Shown one piece after another: positions 8,895-18,412 of a stretch of 64,000 nt of DNA (position 1 is its first letter; each line of letters begins with the position of its first letter). The stretch lies in NCBI GenBank assembly GCA_036844615.1, contig DAIUFK010000002.1, positions 26,403-90,402 of the forward strand, read 5' to 3'. A program made the translations under genes and the position numbers. This stretch comes from Palsa-872 sp036844615 (lineage in GTDB: Bacteria > Chloroflexota > Dormibacteria > Dormibacterales > Dormibacteraceae). The notes beneath the pieces are model-generated. The model was not told the origin of the DNA and did no database searches. It was given only the letters and a program-made list of their open reading frames with translations.

Positions 8895-11119
8895 AACGCT
8901 GGGCGAGGCTGGCCCTCCAGACCGCCTTCGGGCTCTTTCTGCTCTGGCTCTGGTTACGGACCGTCTCGCTGCCGGAGGTCGCCAGCCACGCGCGAGTGCA
9001 GAGCTGGCCCGCCGTCGCGTTGATGATCCTCCTGTTCCTGGTCACCAGCCTGATCAGGGCGCGGCGCTGGCTGTTGCTTCTCCGTCCACTTGCACCGGTC
9101 GGAATGGTGAGGGCCTTTGCAATGAACGCCGCTGGCGGACTCCTCAACTACATTGTTCCTATCCGATCCGGCGATGCGGCGAGAGCCTGGTGGCTGTGGC
9201 GGCGGCACCGGGTGCCGGCTGGTTCTGCGCTCGCCACCATCGTCATCGACAAGGCCTGCGACCTCGCCGGCGTTGCAGTTGTGCTTGGCGTCCTTGGTGT
9301 GGTGGCCGCGACCGGCGCTGTCACCGCGCCGAGCGGGTTGTTCGGAGCCGCCGCGTTCGCCATCCTGCTCCTGGCGGCGGTGCTGGGAACCGCCTTGGCG
9401 GGGCCGAGGATCGCCCGCTCGTCACTGGCCGGCCGGTTGCTGCCGGCGCGATTCGCATCAGGGCTGGCCGGGCAGGCGTTCGCGTTTCGAGCCGGTGCGC
9501 GTGGGCTCTGGACCCCGGCGCTGGCCGCACGGCTCGCGGCCCTGACCGCGCTGGCGCTGCTCATCGACGCGTTCAACTTCACGCTTCTGTTCACCGCGGT
9601 GGGCGTGCAGGTGCCGATGCTCAAGGCGATGGCTGCATACCCGGCCATATTGCTCAGCTTCGCCGTGCCGGCCGGGCCTGGATATCTCGGGAACCTCGAG
9701 GTTGCAGGATCGCTCGTCCTGGGCGGCGGGTTGGGGCTCGCGGCGCCGGTGGCGGCCGGCGCGATAGTGCTGTACCACGCGATCACCGCCGGCAACGCTC
9801 TAGCGATCGGCTTACTGGGCTTTCTGCTGGTCGGCGGCAGGCGGCGATTGCGTGCGGCCGGCCCGCGGCGGATTGCAGTGTTTCATTGCGGCTTCACGTA
9901 TTCCGGCGGCGGCGAGCGCATCGTCATCGAAGAGGTGCTTGGCCTGAGGCGGCGAGGCTTCGAGGTCGAGTGCTACGCGCCCACTGTCGACGCCTCGCGC
10001 TGCTATCCCGACCTGATCGGTGAGGTGCGAGTCCGAACGTTCCTGCCGCAACTTCCGCGATGGTTCCCTTACCGCGAGGCGTTGCAGATGGCGGCGGCGT
10101 CACTGCTCATGCCCCTTTACGCGTGGCGCTTGCGTGGCATCGACGCGATAGTCGCCTGCAATCAACCGAGCGCGTGGATCGCGTGGTGGGCGGCTCGCCT
10201 CATCGACGTTCCCTACGTCGTTTACCTGAACCAGCCGAACCGGTTGGTGTACCCGCGAAGCATCGACCGTGAGACCGGCTGGGTGGCGAATGCCGACTAC
10301 CGCTTGCTGGCCGCGATAGTCGTCCGAGCCACCGGGTTCGTCGCTTGGGCCGACAGGCGATCGGTTCAGGAGGCCGACCAGCTGCTGGTCAACGGCGACT
10401 ACATCGGCGACATAATCCGCGGGATCTACCGGCGCGAGGCTGTCGACTGCCCGGCCGGCTGCCACGTTGCCGCGTCAGGTTTTCCGCTGCCCGGCGACCA
10501 GCGCTTCGCAGGCGGGATGACCATCAACGGCTACCCGATCCGGCGGCCGTACGTGCTGCTTACCAACCGCCACTACCCGCAAAAGAGGTTCGACCTCGCC
10601 ATCCGCGCTATTCAGGAAGTTCGCAAGCGCCACCCGAAGGTGCAGCTGGTGATCCCTGGGCCCGCCACCTCGCACACAGCGTCGCTTCAGGCCCTGGCAA
10701 GCGAGCTGAAGCTTGACGACGCGGTGCTTTTCCTCGGCGCGATCACCGAGGACGAGCTAAACCGGCTCTACGAGGGCGCTGCGGTTTACGTCTATCCCGC
10801 TCCCGAAGAGGACTTCGGGATGGGCGTGATCGAATCAATGGCCAAAGGCGTTCCGGTGGTCGCTTGGAACCAGGCGGGTCCGACGGTGACCGTTGGACCG
10901 GCGACGGGCCACCTTGCCGAACCCCTGGAGGTGGAGGACTACGCAGCTGGGATCGGTGCCTTGCTCGACGATCCTGCCGCCAATCAGGCCACCGGCGAAC
11001 GCGCCTTCGAGTGGGCTCGTCGGTTCGACTGGGAGAGGCACCTTGACACTCTCGAGACCGCGGTCATCGAGGTTGCTCGCATTCACGAACGGGTCGCGGC
11101 CGAGGCTGCCACCGCTTGA
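8891..11119 (+). CDS. Flippase-like LPG-synthase-TM domain fused to GT4 glycosyltransferase
   Basis: A 742-residue two-part protein. Residues 1 to about 320 form a multi-helix domain of the lysylphosphatidylglycerol synthase TM / UPF0104 family (SLIRARRWLLLLRPL, NYIVPIRSGDAARAWWL, VPAGPGYLGNLE). From about 326 a GT-B glycosyltransferase begins (RRIAVFHCGFTYSGGGERI). It carries the donor-site motif of GT4 enzymes, EDFGMGVIESMAKGVPVVAW, near 639. The GT4 part resembles ALG2/WbaZ-like mannosyltransferases. The fusion would place sugar transfer directly on a membrane domain. Start GTG 8891 overlaps the exosortase stop. Confidence 0.85.
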   Translation: MKRWARLALQTAFGLFLLWLWLRTVSLPEVASHARVQSWPAVALMILLFLVTSLIRARRWLLLLRPLAPVGMVRAFAMNAAGGLLNYIVPIRSGDAARAWWLWRRHRVPAGSALATIVIDKACDLAGVAVVLGVLGVVAATGAVTAPSGLFGAAAFAILLLAAVLGTALAGPRIARSSLAGRLLPARFASGLAGQAFAFRAGARGLWTPALAARLAALTALALLIDAFNFTLLFTAVGVQVPMLKAMAAYPAILLSFAVPAGPGYLGNLEVAGSLVLGGGLGLAAPVAAGAIVLYHAITAGNALAIGLLGFLLVGGRRRLRAAGPRRIAVFHCGFTYSGGGERIVIEEVLGLRRRGFEVECYAPTVDASRCYPDLIGEVRVRTFLPQLPRWFPYREALQMAAASLLMPLYAWRLRGIDAIVACNQPSAWIAWWAARLIDVPYVVYLNQPNRLVYPRSIDRETGWVANADYRLLAAIVVRATGFVAWADRRSVQEADQLLVNGDYIGDIIRGIYRREAVDCPAGCHVAASGFPLPGDQRFAGGMTINGYPIRRPYVLLTNRHYPQKRFDLAIRAIQEVRKRHPKVQLVIPGPATSHTASLQALASELKLDDAVLFLGAITEDELNRLYEGAAVYVYPAPEEDFGMGVIESMAKGVPVVAWNQAGPTVTVGPATGHLAEPLEVEDYAAGIGALLDDPAANQATGERAFEWARRFDWERHLDTLETAVIEVARIHERVAAEAATA

Positions 11120-12795
11120 AGCTGCTCCCCAGAATCCTCGCCGATGACGAAGACGAAGATGACGAGATTCTGACAGCCGGCGGCGAACGCGCCGCGCAGG
11201 CTCAAGGCACCGCCACTGACACACTGCCACGGCCATTGCCCTGGCCGGCTTTGGCCGCCGTCTGGGCGGTCGCACTCGTGCCCCGACTATTCGCTCTCTT
11301 CTTTCTTACCGATCCTGAGAACCCCGGCGACGGCTGGCACGGCGACGTCTTCCACCACTGGCAGATCGCCTACCTCACAAAGGAGATCGGCCTCTGGGAC
11401 GCCAACGGTCCTCGGCTCTGGGACCTGAAGGGCCTCGACTATTTCTGGGGCCTTATCCATCCGGCACTCCTCGTCGTCCTTTTCTACGTCACGGGGTCAG
11501 TTGACATCGTCATCCCGCGTCTCGTGAGCGTCTTCTTCGGTGCGCTCAGTGCAGTCCTTCTTTTCAGCCTGTGCCGCCGTTACTGGGGCCTTGGCGTGGC
11601 GATCGCCGCCGGCCTTTTCGCCGCGCTGCTGCCCACTAGCGTCTTCATCGACGCGACAGGCTTCCTCGAGCCGATGGGCATCGCGCTGGTTCTGCTTGGG
11701 ATCTGGTTGTGGCCGAAGCGTGGGTTGTGGACGGGGGTTGCGTGGGCGCTGGCTTCGATGGCGCGCGCTGAGGCGTGGATCTTCAGCCTCGGCATGCTGA
11801 TCGCCACCTATTTCCGCCGCGCGCACGAGCGGCAACGCTTGCTTGCGACTGTGGCGTGGATCGCGCTGATCGTCGCGTACATGAAGCTTCTGCTCGACCG
11901 CACAGGCAACCCAATCTATCCGGTGTACTGGAACCTGCTCGCCAACATATTTGGGAAGTGGGAGTTTGCGACGCATCTCACGTCTGACCAGCTGGCGGCC
12001 AGACCATTCCTCATCGCGCTCATGTTCGTGGGTCTGGCCGGTCTTGGGTGGACCTTGTGGAGGCGGCCACCCTCTTACATGCTCTTGAGCTTTGGTTTCG
12101 GGTACCTCACCTACACCGGCCTCTCGCTCGGACTGACTGCTTACCTGAAGAGCTGGGAGTCGTGGTTCTGGCAGGAGAGATTTTTTCTCTTTCCTTATGA
12201 GTTTGCCGGCGTGCTGCTGGCGGTTGGTCTCCTGTGGGCCGCACCTCGCCGCTGGGGACGCCGGATGATGCCTGCCGCTTGGGCGGCGATCGTCGTCGTC
12301 CTCGGCACAGCGCAGCTCGAGTGGGCTCCGGTGCTCAATCTCTACGATGCCACACGCGTCACGTGGAGCCAATCGCAAAGTGCCGCGTCGCAATTGATGA
12401 GCGTCTACAACCAACCGGGTTATCGCGGCAGTGTGCTGAACGTACCTGCCGACAAGCCTGCGATGTTCTACGCGATGGTCGAATATCACGGGCTGCAGGG
12501 CCGCAACGTCGTCGGACAGCTTTACGACCCCTTCTATTACTTTCCCGGCTTCGCGTACACGCAGCATCGCGACGTCGGCGATGCACTGTTGCAGTGCTGG
12601 CTGAGGTCGACGAATACGCGGCTGTGGGCCGTGGACCCTGCCAAGTCGCAGTACTTCCAGGTCATCGCAGATCATCCGGACTGGTTCACGCAAGTCGGCT
12701 CTGTGGACGCGTACGGGTGGTCAGTGCAGGACGTCCACGTGCCGACGCCGACCGCAGCGGATTGCGCATTGGCGGAAAAGGCTGCTGCTGGCTAG
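11116..12795 (+). CDS. GT-C family membrane glycosyltransferase (GT39/PMT_2-like)
   Basis: A 559-residue polytopic protein with an acidic cytoplasmic N-terminus (DDEDEDDE). After the first helix comes a loop rich in Asp (DPENPGDGWHGDVFHH), which is where GT-C enzymes place their catalytic acid. At least ten hydrophobic segments follow (for example ALSAVLLFSLCRRYWGL and GIALVLLGIWLWPKRGL), and the C-terminal ~130 residues are soluble and probably extracytoplasmic. GT-C enzymes use polyprenyl-phosphate sugars on the outer face of the membrane. Start TTG 11116 forms a TTGA overlap with the preceding gene, so it is translationally coupled. The acceptor is unknown. Confidence 0.75.
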   Translation: MKLLPRILADDEDEDDEILTAGGERAAQAQGTATDTLPRPLPWPALAAVWAVALVPRLFALFFLTDPENPGDGWHGDVFHHWQIAYLTKEIGLWDANGPRLWDLKGLDYFWGLIHPALLVVLFYVTGSVDIVIPRLVSVFFGALSAVLLFSLCRRYWGLGVAIAAGLFAALLPTSVFIDATGFLEPMGIALVLLGIWLWPKRGLWTGVAWALASMARAEAWIFSLGMLIATYFRRAHERQRLLATVAWIALIVAYMKLLLDRTGNPIYPVYWNLLANIFGKWEFATHLTSDQLAARPFLIALMFVGLAGLGWTLWRRPPSYMLLSFGFGYLTYTGLSLGLTAYLKSWESWFWQERFFLFPYEFAGVLLAVGLLWAAPRRWGRRMMPAAWAAIVVVLGTAQLEWAPVLNLYDATRVTWSQSQSAASQLMSVYNQPGYRGSVLNVPADKPAMFYAMVEYHGLQGRNVVGQLYDPFYYFPGFAYTQHRDVGDALLQCWLRSTNTRLWAVDPAKSQYFQVIADHPDWFTQVGSVDAYGWSVQDVHVPTPTAADCALAEKAAAG

Positions 12796-12841
12796 GGCAG
12801 GTGGGCCGGCTCTCGGTGCGCTGCGGCTCACGGCAGCGGGG

Positions 12842-15800
12842 GTGGCCATACTTGCGCTGAGCTACGTGCTCAGCTGGCCGTTTCTCGTTGACGGCCTGCA
12901 GGGGATCGACTACCTCTGGCATTGGCATCTCGCGTCGTGGGTCTCCACTGAGTTCCCGGGACTACCGTTCTGGAACCGCTGGGACCTGTCGGGAGTGCCG
13001 TATCGAAACTACTATCCGATACTGCCCCACTGGTTGGCGGTCGCCGTCTCGCGCCTTTTCGGTCTCGATCTCTTCGGGGGCATCCAGCTCGTGCAGTTCT
13101 CTGTGACGCCGCTGCTGGCGCTTGGCATCTATGCGTTTTGCGATCTTCGCTGGAAGCGGCCGTTGGTGGGGATTGTCGCTGCGGTGCTGTTCCTCATCGA
13201 TCCACTGAGCTGGGTCGAAACCATCGACTACCTTTGGTTCGCAAGCCAGCTCGGCATCGTGTTCTTCATGCCGGCCCTGATCGCCCTCGACTGGTTCTTC
13301 GCCCTGTGGTCCATGAAAGTTGGCGGCTCGCGGCAGCGCCTGGCAGCGGTGCTGTTCATCGGCCTCTCTGCAGCGGTGGGGGCAGTTTCACCTGCGGCGT
13401 TGTCAGCGCCGATCCTGGTTCTGTTCGCTTACGTGCTGGTCGCCGGGCGCGAGAGGTGGTGGAGGTGGCTGTTGGGGCCTGTGCCGCTGATGGCGCTTGG
13501 TATCGTCGCGCTGCAGCTTTTCTGGATCGGACCTTTCTTCGGGTTTCTCTCATACGTTGGGCAGAGGGCGCCGACGCTTGTCTTCAACCCGGCGCTCGTC
13601 ACGACGTTTGACATCCAGCGGCTGCTCGAGCTCATTCCCATCCGAGCGACAATCGACGTCGATCGCTTTTCCCTGAGCCCGGCGGTCTGGTTGCCCGCCG
13701 TGGTCGGCCTTGCATACTCCCTGCGCGACGTGCGGGCGCGCGTGCCCGCTGCCTTATCCCTGCTTGGACTTGGACTGCTCACCATGCAGTGGCTGTACTA
13801 CCCGCTGGCGATCGTCCCATCGGCTGGAGTGTTCGTGGAGGCGCTGTACCGTCCTGCCGCCATCCAGCTTCGTTTCTTCGTGCCCTTGCTCGGGGCACTG
13901 GCGCTGGTCAGATTGCCGGAAGCTGCAATCGCTTGGCTCGGGAAGCGTGGGAGTCAGCCAATTCGCGCGCCGGCTCGGGCCTTCGCAGTGTTGTTGACGC
14001 TGGCGATCCTGTTCGCCGACGTGCTCGCTTTCGCTGGGCACATCAGCGACTTGCCATACAGCCTGGCTTACGGTCCTGGCCTCGAGGGCACGTACAGCGC
14101 TCACGGGCCCGACACCCGTGACCTGTGGATGGCTCACACCGACCGATGCCGCGATCCCGCGCCCCCGTATCCGGCTTGCTCCTCGGCTGCTCTTACCCGC
14201 GCTTTTTCGGTAACGGAGCTGGCGGTCGCTTGCGCAGCTGCGAGCGGATCGCCGCGCGCCGAGGTGCCGATCTGCGTCGCCATCGGTCCAGATCTGTCAA
14301 AACCGGCCTGGAGCCCCGCATCTGACGCACTTGTCGCCTCCACCGACGCCTGGTGCTCGGGCCGGTCTGACCCCGTTTGTTTGGCTCGCTACGACCCGAT
14401 TTGGCGCCAGCTCCTCGATCCGACCTTGTGGCGGCAACCGATGGTCGGGTGTTATCTCGCCTGGTGTAAGAGCGAGGCGGCAGCGCGCGATACGTTTGGC
14501 CACGTCTTTTCATCGCCGCCGCAGAGGCTTGCTGTGCAGGGCGAAGTGGAGCCGCTCGCGGCGGCCGCCCACGAGCTGACCGGCGGGGCGGCTGCAGGCA
14601 CCATCGCCGTCGGTGGGGGCGGCTCCGAGCCCTCGCGAGAGCTCTACCAATTCGTCGAGAACCAGCTGCTCAAGCAGTCGGGAGTGGAGGTGAAACGCGA
14701 GCTGACCGCCATCACCGGCATCGACGCGGTGGCGCTTGGTCCGACCCAGGCGGCGCAGGCTTCTGATTACGCCTCGCTGGGCTGGACCAAGACTTCGGAC
14801 CAGCCGATTGCGTACCAGGACCCATCGCCCTCCGGCCTCGCGGCAGAGTGGCCCGGCGGAAACGCGGTGCTGGTCATCGGTGCATCGCAGACGAGTCCTG
14901 CCGACGTGTACAACTCTGTGTTCGAGCGCTCGGCGGAAGGGAAGCTGGTTCCATTTGCGCGCGGCTGGCTCGTTCGCGGTGCGTCCCCGTACGTGGACAA
15001 CTACTCCGCTTCCGAGCTTGCCCGGTACGGCACCATCGTCCTCTGGGGCTACCGCTACCACTCGAGTGACTCGGCGTGGCGGCTGCTGTCGTCATGGGTG
15101 CGGGCGGGTGGGCGGCTCCTGGTTGAGACGGGCTGGCAATATGTCAATCCGGACTGGGCGGGCGGCGCGATGCCAGATCTGTTCCCCGTCTCATCAACGA
15201 GCTGGGCCCCGCTTGACGCGTCGGCGCCAGTCATCGTTGGTGCGGGGTCGGCTGCGCAGCCGGATCCCTCTTTCGGCAGCCTCAAGTACCAGGGTGGTGG
15301 GTGGGGGGCTTCGTCGGCGCCGGCGTCAGCCCTCCGTCCGGGAGCCGAGGCCGTCGTCACAGTTGGCGGTCGCATCGTCGTTGCGCGCACGACATTCGGT
15401 TCAGGGCGCGTTGTGTGGAGCGGGATGAACCTACTTGCCCATGCCACCTCCAATGTCTCGGCGTCGGAGGACGCGATGATCAGTGACCAGCTCGATTGGA
15501 TGCTGCCCTCGTCTTCGACGTCGGCGTCGGGGGCCTCTCCCGCGGCCGCTGCGTCGTTGTCGCCGGTCTGGTCTGGGAACGAGACAGCAACGATCCCGCT
15601 GCTTGCCTCGACTCAACCTACCCTCGTCCTGTTCAAAGAGTCCGAGTTCCCGGGTTGGTCGGCGGCCGTTGTGACCGCCGATGGTTCGCGACAGCCGGTG
15701 GACATCGTCGATTCCGAATACGACTACATGCTGGTCAGGCTTGACTCCCTACCAAATGGATCGAGACTTGAGCTCACATACCGTCCGCCCTGGTCGGAGA

Positions 15801-15967
15801 TCGCCGCATGGGTGGCCTCGGCTGTCAGCCTTGTGCTCATCCTGGTGTGGCTGGCCAGGCCTGGCGCCGCCAATGTGCTGCTGGGCGGGGTGCGCAGTGC
15901 TTTGAGCAGGCCTTGGCGACCGATCGCACGTCGTTACGAGGCCCGATGGCAAGAAGAAGATGCCTGA
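12842..15967 (+). CDS. Large polytopic membrane protein of the polysaccharide locus
   Basis: The 1041-residue product has about 11-12 membrane segments in residues 1-410. An extracytoplasmic region of about 560 residues follows. A final helix (EIAAWVASAVSLVLILVWLA) leads into a basic cytoplasmic tail. The first half resembles bacterial membrane proteins of the YfhO/GT-C type (SWPFLVDGLQGIDYLWHWHL). The extracellular half includes a stretch like a glutamine-amidotransferase or beta-galactosidase trimerisation fold (IVLWGYRYHSSDSAWRLL). The annotated GTG at 12842 is the first canonical start, but the frame is open further upstream and the hydrophobic stretch begins earlier, so a non-canonical upstream start is possible. 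Specific function is not recognisable. Confidence 0.7.
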   Translation: MAILALSYVLSWPFLVDGLQGIDYLWHWHLASWVSTEFPGLPFWNRWDLSGVPYRNYYPILPHWLAVAVSRLFGLDLFGGIQLVQFSVTPLLALGIYAFCDLRWKRPLVGIVAAVLFLIDPLSWVETIDYLWFASQLGIVFFMPALIALDWFFALWSMKVGGSRQRLAAVLFIGLSAAVGAVSPAALSAPILVLFAYVLVAGRERWWRWLLGPVPLMALGIVALQLFWIGPFFGFLSYVGQRAPTLVFNPALVTTFDIQRLLELIPIRATIDVDRFSLSPAVWLPAVVGLAYSLRDVRARVPAALSLLGLGLLTMQWLYYPLAIVPSAGVFVEALYRPAAIQLRFFVPLLGALALVRLPEAAIAWLGKRGSQPIRAPARAFAVLLTLAILFADVLAFAGHISDLPYSLAYGPGLEGTYSAHGPDTRDLWMAHTDRCRDPAPPYPACSSAALTRAFSVTELAVACAAASGSPRAEVPICVAIGPDLSKPAWSPASDALVASTDAWCSGRSDPVCLARYDPIWRQLLDPTLWRQPMVGCYLAWCKSEAAARDTFGHVFSSPPQRLAVQGEVEPLAAAAHELTGGAAAGTIAVGGGGSEPSRELYQFVENQLLKQSGVEVKRELTAITGIDAVALGPTQAAQASDYASLGWTKTSDQPIAYQDPSPSGLAAEWPGGNAVLVIGASQTSPADVYNSVFERSAEGKLVPFARGWLVRGASPYVDNYSASELARYGTIVLWGYRYHSSDSAWRLLSSWVRAGGRLLVETGWQYVNPDWAGGAMPDLFPVSSTSWAPLDASAPVIVGAGSAAQPDPSFGSLKYQGGGWGASSAPASALRPGAEAVVTVGGRIVVARTTFGSGRVVWSGMNLLAHATSNVSASEDAMISDQLDWMLPSSSTSASGASPAAAASLSPVWSGNETATIPLLASTQPTLVLFKESEFPGWSAAVVTADGSRQPVDIVDSEYDYMLVRLDSLPNGSRLELTYRPPWSEIAAWVASAVSLVLILVWLARPGAANVLLGGVRSALSRPWRPIARRYEARWQEEDA

Positions 15968-15983
15968 ACGGCTGGCCTCGTAA

Positions 15984-17036
15984 TCAGTCGGCTGCGCGAG
16001 ACGCCCACACGATCAGGTCTTTCAGCCCTCGATCGAAATCAATTTGCGGGCTCCAACCAAGGTCCCACTGCGCCTTGGCGATGTCGCTCACGTAGTACGT
16101 CTGGTCGCCCTCGCGCCAGTCCGCGAAGCTGAATTCCGGAGTCTGGTGACTGAGCTCGCCAATCCGCTCGATGACCTCGAGCAGGTTTCTCTGGTTCTGC
16201 GGGCCGCCGCCCACGTTGTAGATCTCGCCACGCGTCTTCTCGATCTGTTCGATGACTGTCGCATAGAGGGAGCAGAGGTCTCGCGCGTCAAGGAGGTCCC
16301 TCACCTGCGTGCCGTCCCCATAGATCGTCATAGGGCGCTTGTTGAGGATCGAGTGGACGAAGTGCGCGACCCAGCCCTGGTCCTCGGTGCCGTACTGGTG
16401 CGCGCCATAGATGCAGCTCTGTCGGAGCACGACGGTGTTCATGTGAAAGCAGCGGGCGTAGTCCCTTACGTACTGGTCGGCGGCGCCTTTGCTGCACCCA
16501 TAGGGGCTGTGAAAGTCGATCGGCTGGCTCTCTTTACAGGCGACGTTGTTCTTGTCGAGCTTTCCATACACCTTGTTCGTCGATGCGAACACAAAAGGAA
16601 CTTCTGGATTGTGCTTGCGCGTCGCCTCGAGGAGGTTCAGCGTGCCCGCGGCGTTGACCTCGAAGTCGGTGACCGGGTCGATGAGCGACGTGGTCACCGC
16701 AACCTGGCCGGCCAGGTGGAGGATGGCGTCCTGGTTCTTGACGTGCTCCTGCAGGGCGCTCGCGTTTCTGACGTCCTCTTTGACGAACGTGATCTCGGCT
16801 GCGTGCTCGGTGATCAGCCACTTCAAGTTGCGCTCCGTTCCCGGACGGCTGAGGTTGTCAAGGACAGTCACGCGCCAGCCGTCTTCGATCATGCGGACTG
16901 CAGCGTTGACGCCGAGGAATCCGGCGCCACCCGTGATGAGAACGCGGCGTGCCGGGCGGCCCGCGTCCGCGCGCGTGGTTCGAGGTTTGGGTCTGGTTGT
17001 GAGTCCGGACTCGGCGCGCAGCACAGTCGGGGTCAT
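15984..17036 (-). CDS. NAD-dependent epimerase, CDP-paratose 2-epimerase-like
   Basis: A 350-residue extended SDR enzyme. It has the NAD-binding motif VLITGGAGFLGVNAAVRMI near residue 32, the HLAGQVAVTTSL motif, a FASTNKVYG active-site strand and the catalytic pair in SPYGCSKGAADQYV. The TNKVYG and QSCIYGAHQYG segments are typical of the CDP-tyvelose/paratose epimerase subgroup rather than GalE. It is convergent with the membrane protein gene (16 bp between stops) and probably supplies a nucleotide sugar to the locus. A TAGGGT box 6 nt before ATG 17036 suggests a leaderless mRNA. Substrate identity is inference. Confidence 0.82.
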   Translation of the reverse strand: MTPTVLRAESGLTTRPKPRTTRADAGRPARRVLITGGAGFLGVNAAVRMIEDGWRVTVLDNLSRPGTERNLKWLITEHAAEITFVKEDVRNASALQEHVKNQDAILHLAGQVAVTTSLIDPVTDFEVNAAGTLNLLEATRKHNPEVPFVFASTNKVYGKLDKNNVACKESQPIDFHSPYGCSKGAADQYVRDYARCFHMNTVVLRQSCIYGAHQYGTEDQGWVAHFVHSILNKRPMTIYGDGTQVRDLLDARDLCSLYATVIEQIEKTRGEIYNVGGGPQNQRNLLEVIERIGELSHQTPEFSFADWREGDQTYYVSDIAKAQWDLGWSPQIDFDRGLKDLIVWASRAAD

Positions 17037-17042
17037 CGAGCG

Positions 17043-17048
17043 ACCCTA
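17043..17048 (-). promoter_or_regulatory. -10 box (TAGGGT) of the paratose-epimerase-like gene
   Basis: TAGGGT on the minus strand is separated by 6 nt from ATG 17036. Transcription would start at or next to the start codon. No TTGACA-like -35 is seen. Confidence 0.5.
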
Positions 17049-17184
17049 CCTTAAGACAAACCCTGGTGAGCTACGCCGGCGCCGTCGCGCTCGCAGGTCT
17101 TCGGGCAGGTGCCAGATCCGTCCCGCCATGCCGGCGCACGCTACGTCGATGACCGCCGGGCTCAATGGCCCGACCACCCATCCC

Positions 17185-17190
17185 TACGAT
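17185..17190 (+). promoter_or_regulatory. -10 box (TACGAT) of the ferritin/VIT gene
   Basis: TACGAT lies 6 nt before GTG 17197 and no Shine-Dalgarno sequence is present. This supports GTG 17197 as a leaderless start over the upstream ATGs at 17128 and 17149. Confidence 0.5.
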
Positions 17191-17196
17191 AGACAG

Positions 17197-18399
17197 GTGC
17201 CGCCACCCGACCGACCGTTGTCCGAACCCGACGCCAGGTCTCTTCGCTCGAACTGGGAGAGCGAGACGCGAATGGCGGGTGTGTACGAGGCACTTGCCGG
17301 TGTGGCCACTGATGCCGGCGTGAAGCGACGGTTGAAGACTCTTGCTGAGACCGAGAAGCGGCATGCCGACGCGTGGGCCGAGCTGCTCGCGGCCGGAGGC
17401 ATCAAGCTTCCCGAGCGCAGGCCGCGGCTGACCGCCCAGATGCTGGCATCGCTCGCGCGTGTTGCGGGCATCGCACCTGCGCTTGCCCTGGCGGGCGCCG
17501 CGGAAGGGCAGGTTTTGCGTTCCTATCTCGGTCAGGTCTCGACAGTTTCAGACCAGCGCGCCCAAGGCGTGCTGCGAAAGGTGCTGCCCGAGGAGCGCGA
17601 CCACAAATCGTCGGAAGACATTGCCGGCGAGGGAGATTCCGGGTCGCAATCCGCCGGCAGAAATGACGACGACGGTGCTGATTTGGAAGTCGAGGAAGAG
17701 GCATTGCACGGAGGCGGAATCGAGAGCATCCGAAACGTCATTTATGGCGTCAACGATGGGCTGACGGCGACCCTCGGTGTGCTCGCGGGCGTAGGCGGAG
17801 CGAGCACCAATTCGCGAGTAGTGCTTATCGGCGGCCTCTCGGCGATGGTCGCTTCGGGCGTTTCAATGGCCGGTGGCGCTTATCTGGCGAGCAAGTCGCA
17901 ACGCGAGGTTTTCGAAGGCCAGCTGGCGCGCGAGGCGGCGGAGATCGAGGCGATGCCAGATCTGGAGAGGGCCGAGCTCGTGAAGATCTACCGCTCGAAG
18001 GGCCTGACCCCCGAGGAGGCCAAAACTATCGTCGCGCGCATCACGGCAGATAAGAAGGTGTGGCTCGAGACGCAGGCCCGCGAGGAGCTCGGCCTCGACG
18101 CGGCGCAATTTGAGAACCCCATGCGCGAAGGCGTTGTGGCAGGGATCTCCACGCTTGTCGGAGGGGCGATTCCGGTGCTTGGATTCCTCGCCGGCCGCTT
18201 GATACTCGGCGCAACGCTTTCCGGCTTGGGCGCATTGATCATCACCTTCGCCGTCTCCGCTGCGTTCCTGTTCCTCATAGGCTCCGCCAGGTCCTTCTTC
18301 ACCGGGAAAGGCGGAGTTCGCTCGGGCCTCGAGATGCTGGCAGTGGGCACCGCAGTGGCGGCACTCACATACGTGGTTGGCGTTCTGTTCCGGGTCTAG
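17197..18399 (+). CDS. Ferritin-like/VIT1 fusion, membrane-bound iron (Fe/Mn) transporter
   Basis: About 400 residues. The N-terminal 140 form a rubrerythrin/ferritin-like four-helix part with metal-ligand candidates (NWESETRMAGVYEALA, TLAETEKRHADAW and PEERDHKS). The C-terminal part is a VIT1/CCC1 domain (IRNVIYGVNDGLTATLGVLA, SMAGGAYLASKSQREVF, then three more helices). This architecture is that of MbfA-type proteins, which export iron in response to oxidative or iron stress. An acidic linker of about 30 residues joins the halves. The open frame continues far upstream to 16546, but that part is antisense to the epimerase and is not coding. Divergent from the epimerase. Confidence 0.85.
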   Translation: MPPPDRPLSEPDARSLRSNWESETRMAGVYEALAGVATDAGVKRRLKTLAETEKRHADAWAELLAAGGIKLPERRPRLTAQMLASLARVAGIAPALALAGAAEGQVLRSYLGQVSTVSDQRAQGVLRKVLPEERDHKSSEDIAGEGDSGSQSAGRNDDDGADLEVEEEALHGGGIESIRNVIYGVNDGLTATLGVLAGVGGASTNSRVVLIGGLSAMVASGVSMAGGAYLASKSQREVFEGQLAREAAEIEAMPDLERAELVKIYRSKGLTPEEAKTIVARITADKKVWLETQAREELGLDAAQFENPMREGVVAGISTLVGGAIPVLGFLAGRLILGATLSGLGALIITFAVSAAFLFLIGSARSFFTGKGGVRSGLEMLAVGTAVAALTYVVGVLFRV

Positions 18400-18412
18400 G
18401 CCTCGCGGGACG

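Noticed and set aside
11497..12693. Long minus-strand open frame (398 codons) opposite the GT-C gene
   Set aside because: It is a high-GC shadow frame, rich in Arg/Pro/Gln/His with no domain pattern, opposite a gene with clear membrane topology.
16546..17196. Extended N-terminus of the ferritin/VIT gene
   Set aside because: The upstream part lies antisense to the epimerase, has no domain character, and a leaderless start at GTG 17197 fits better.
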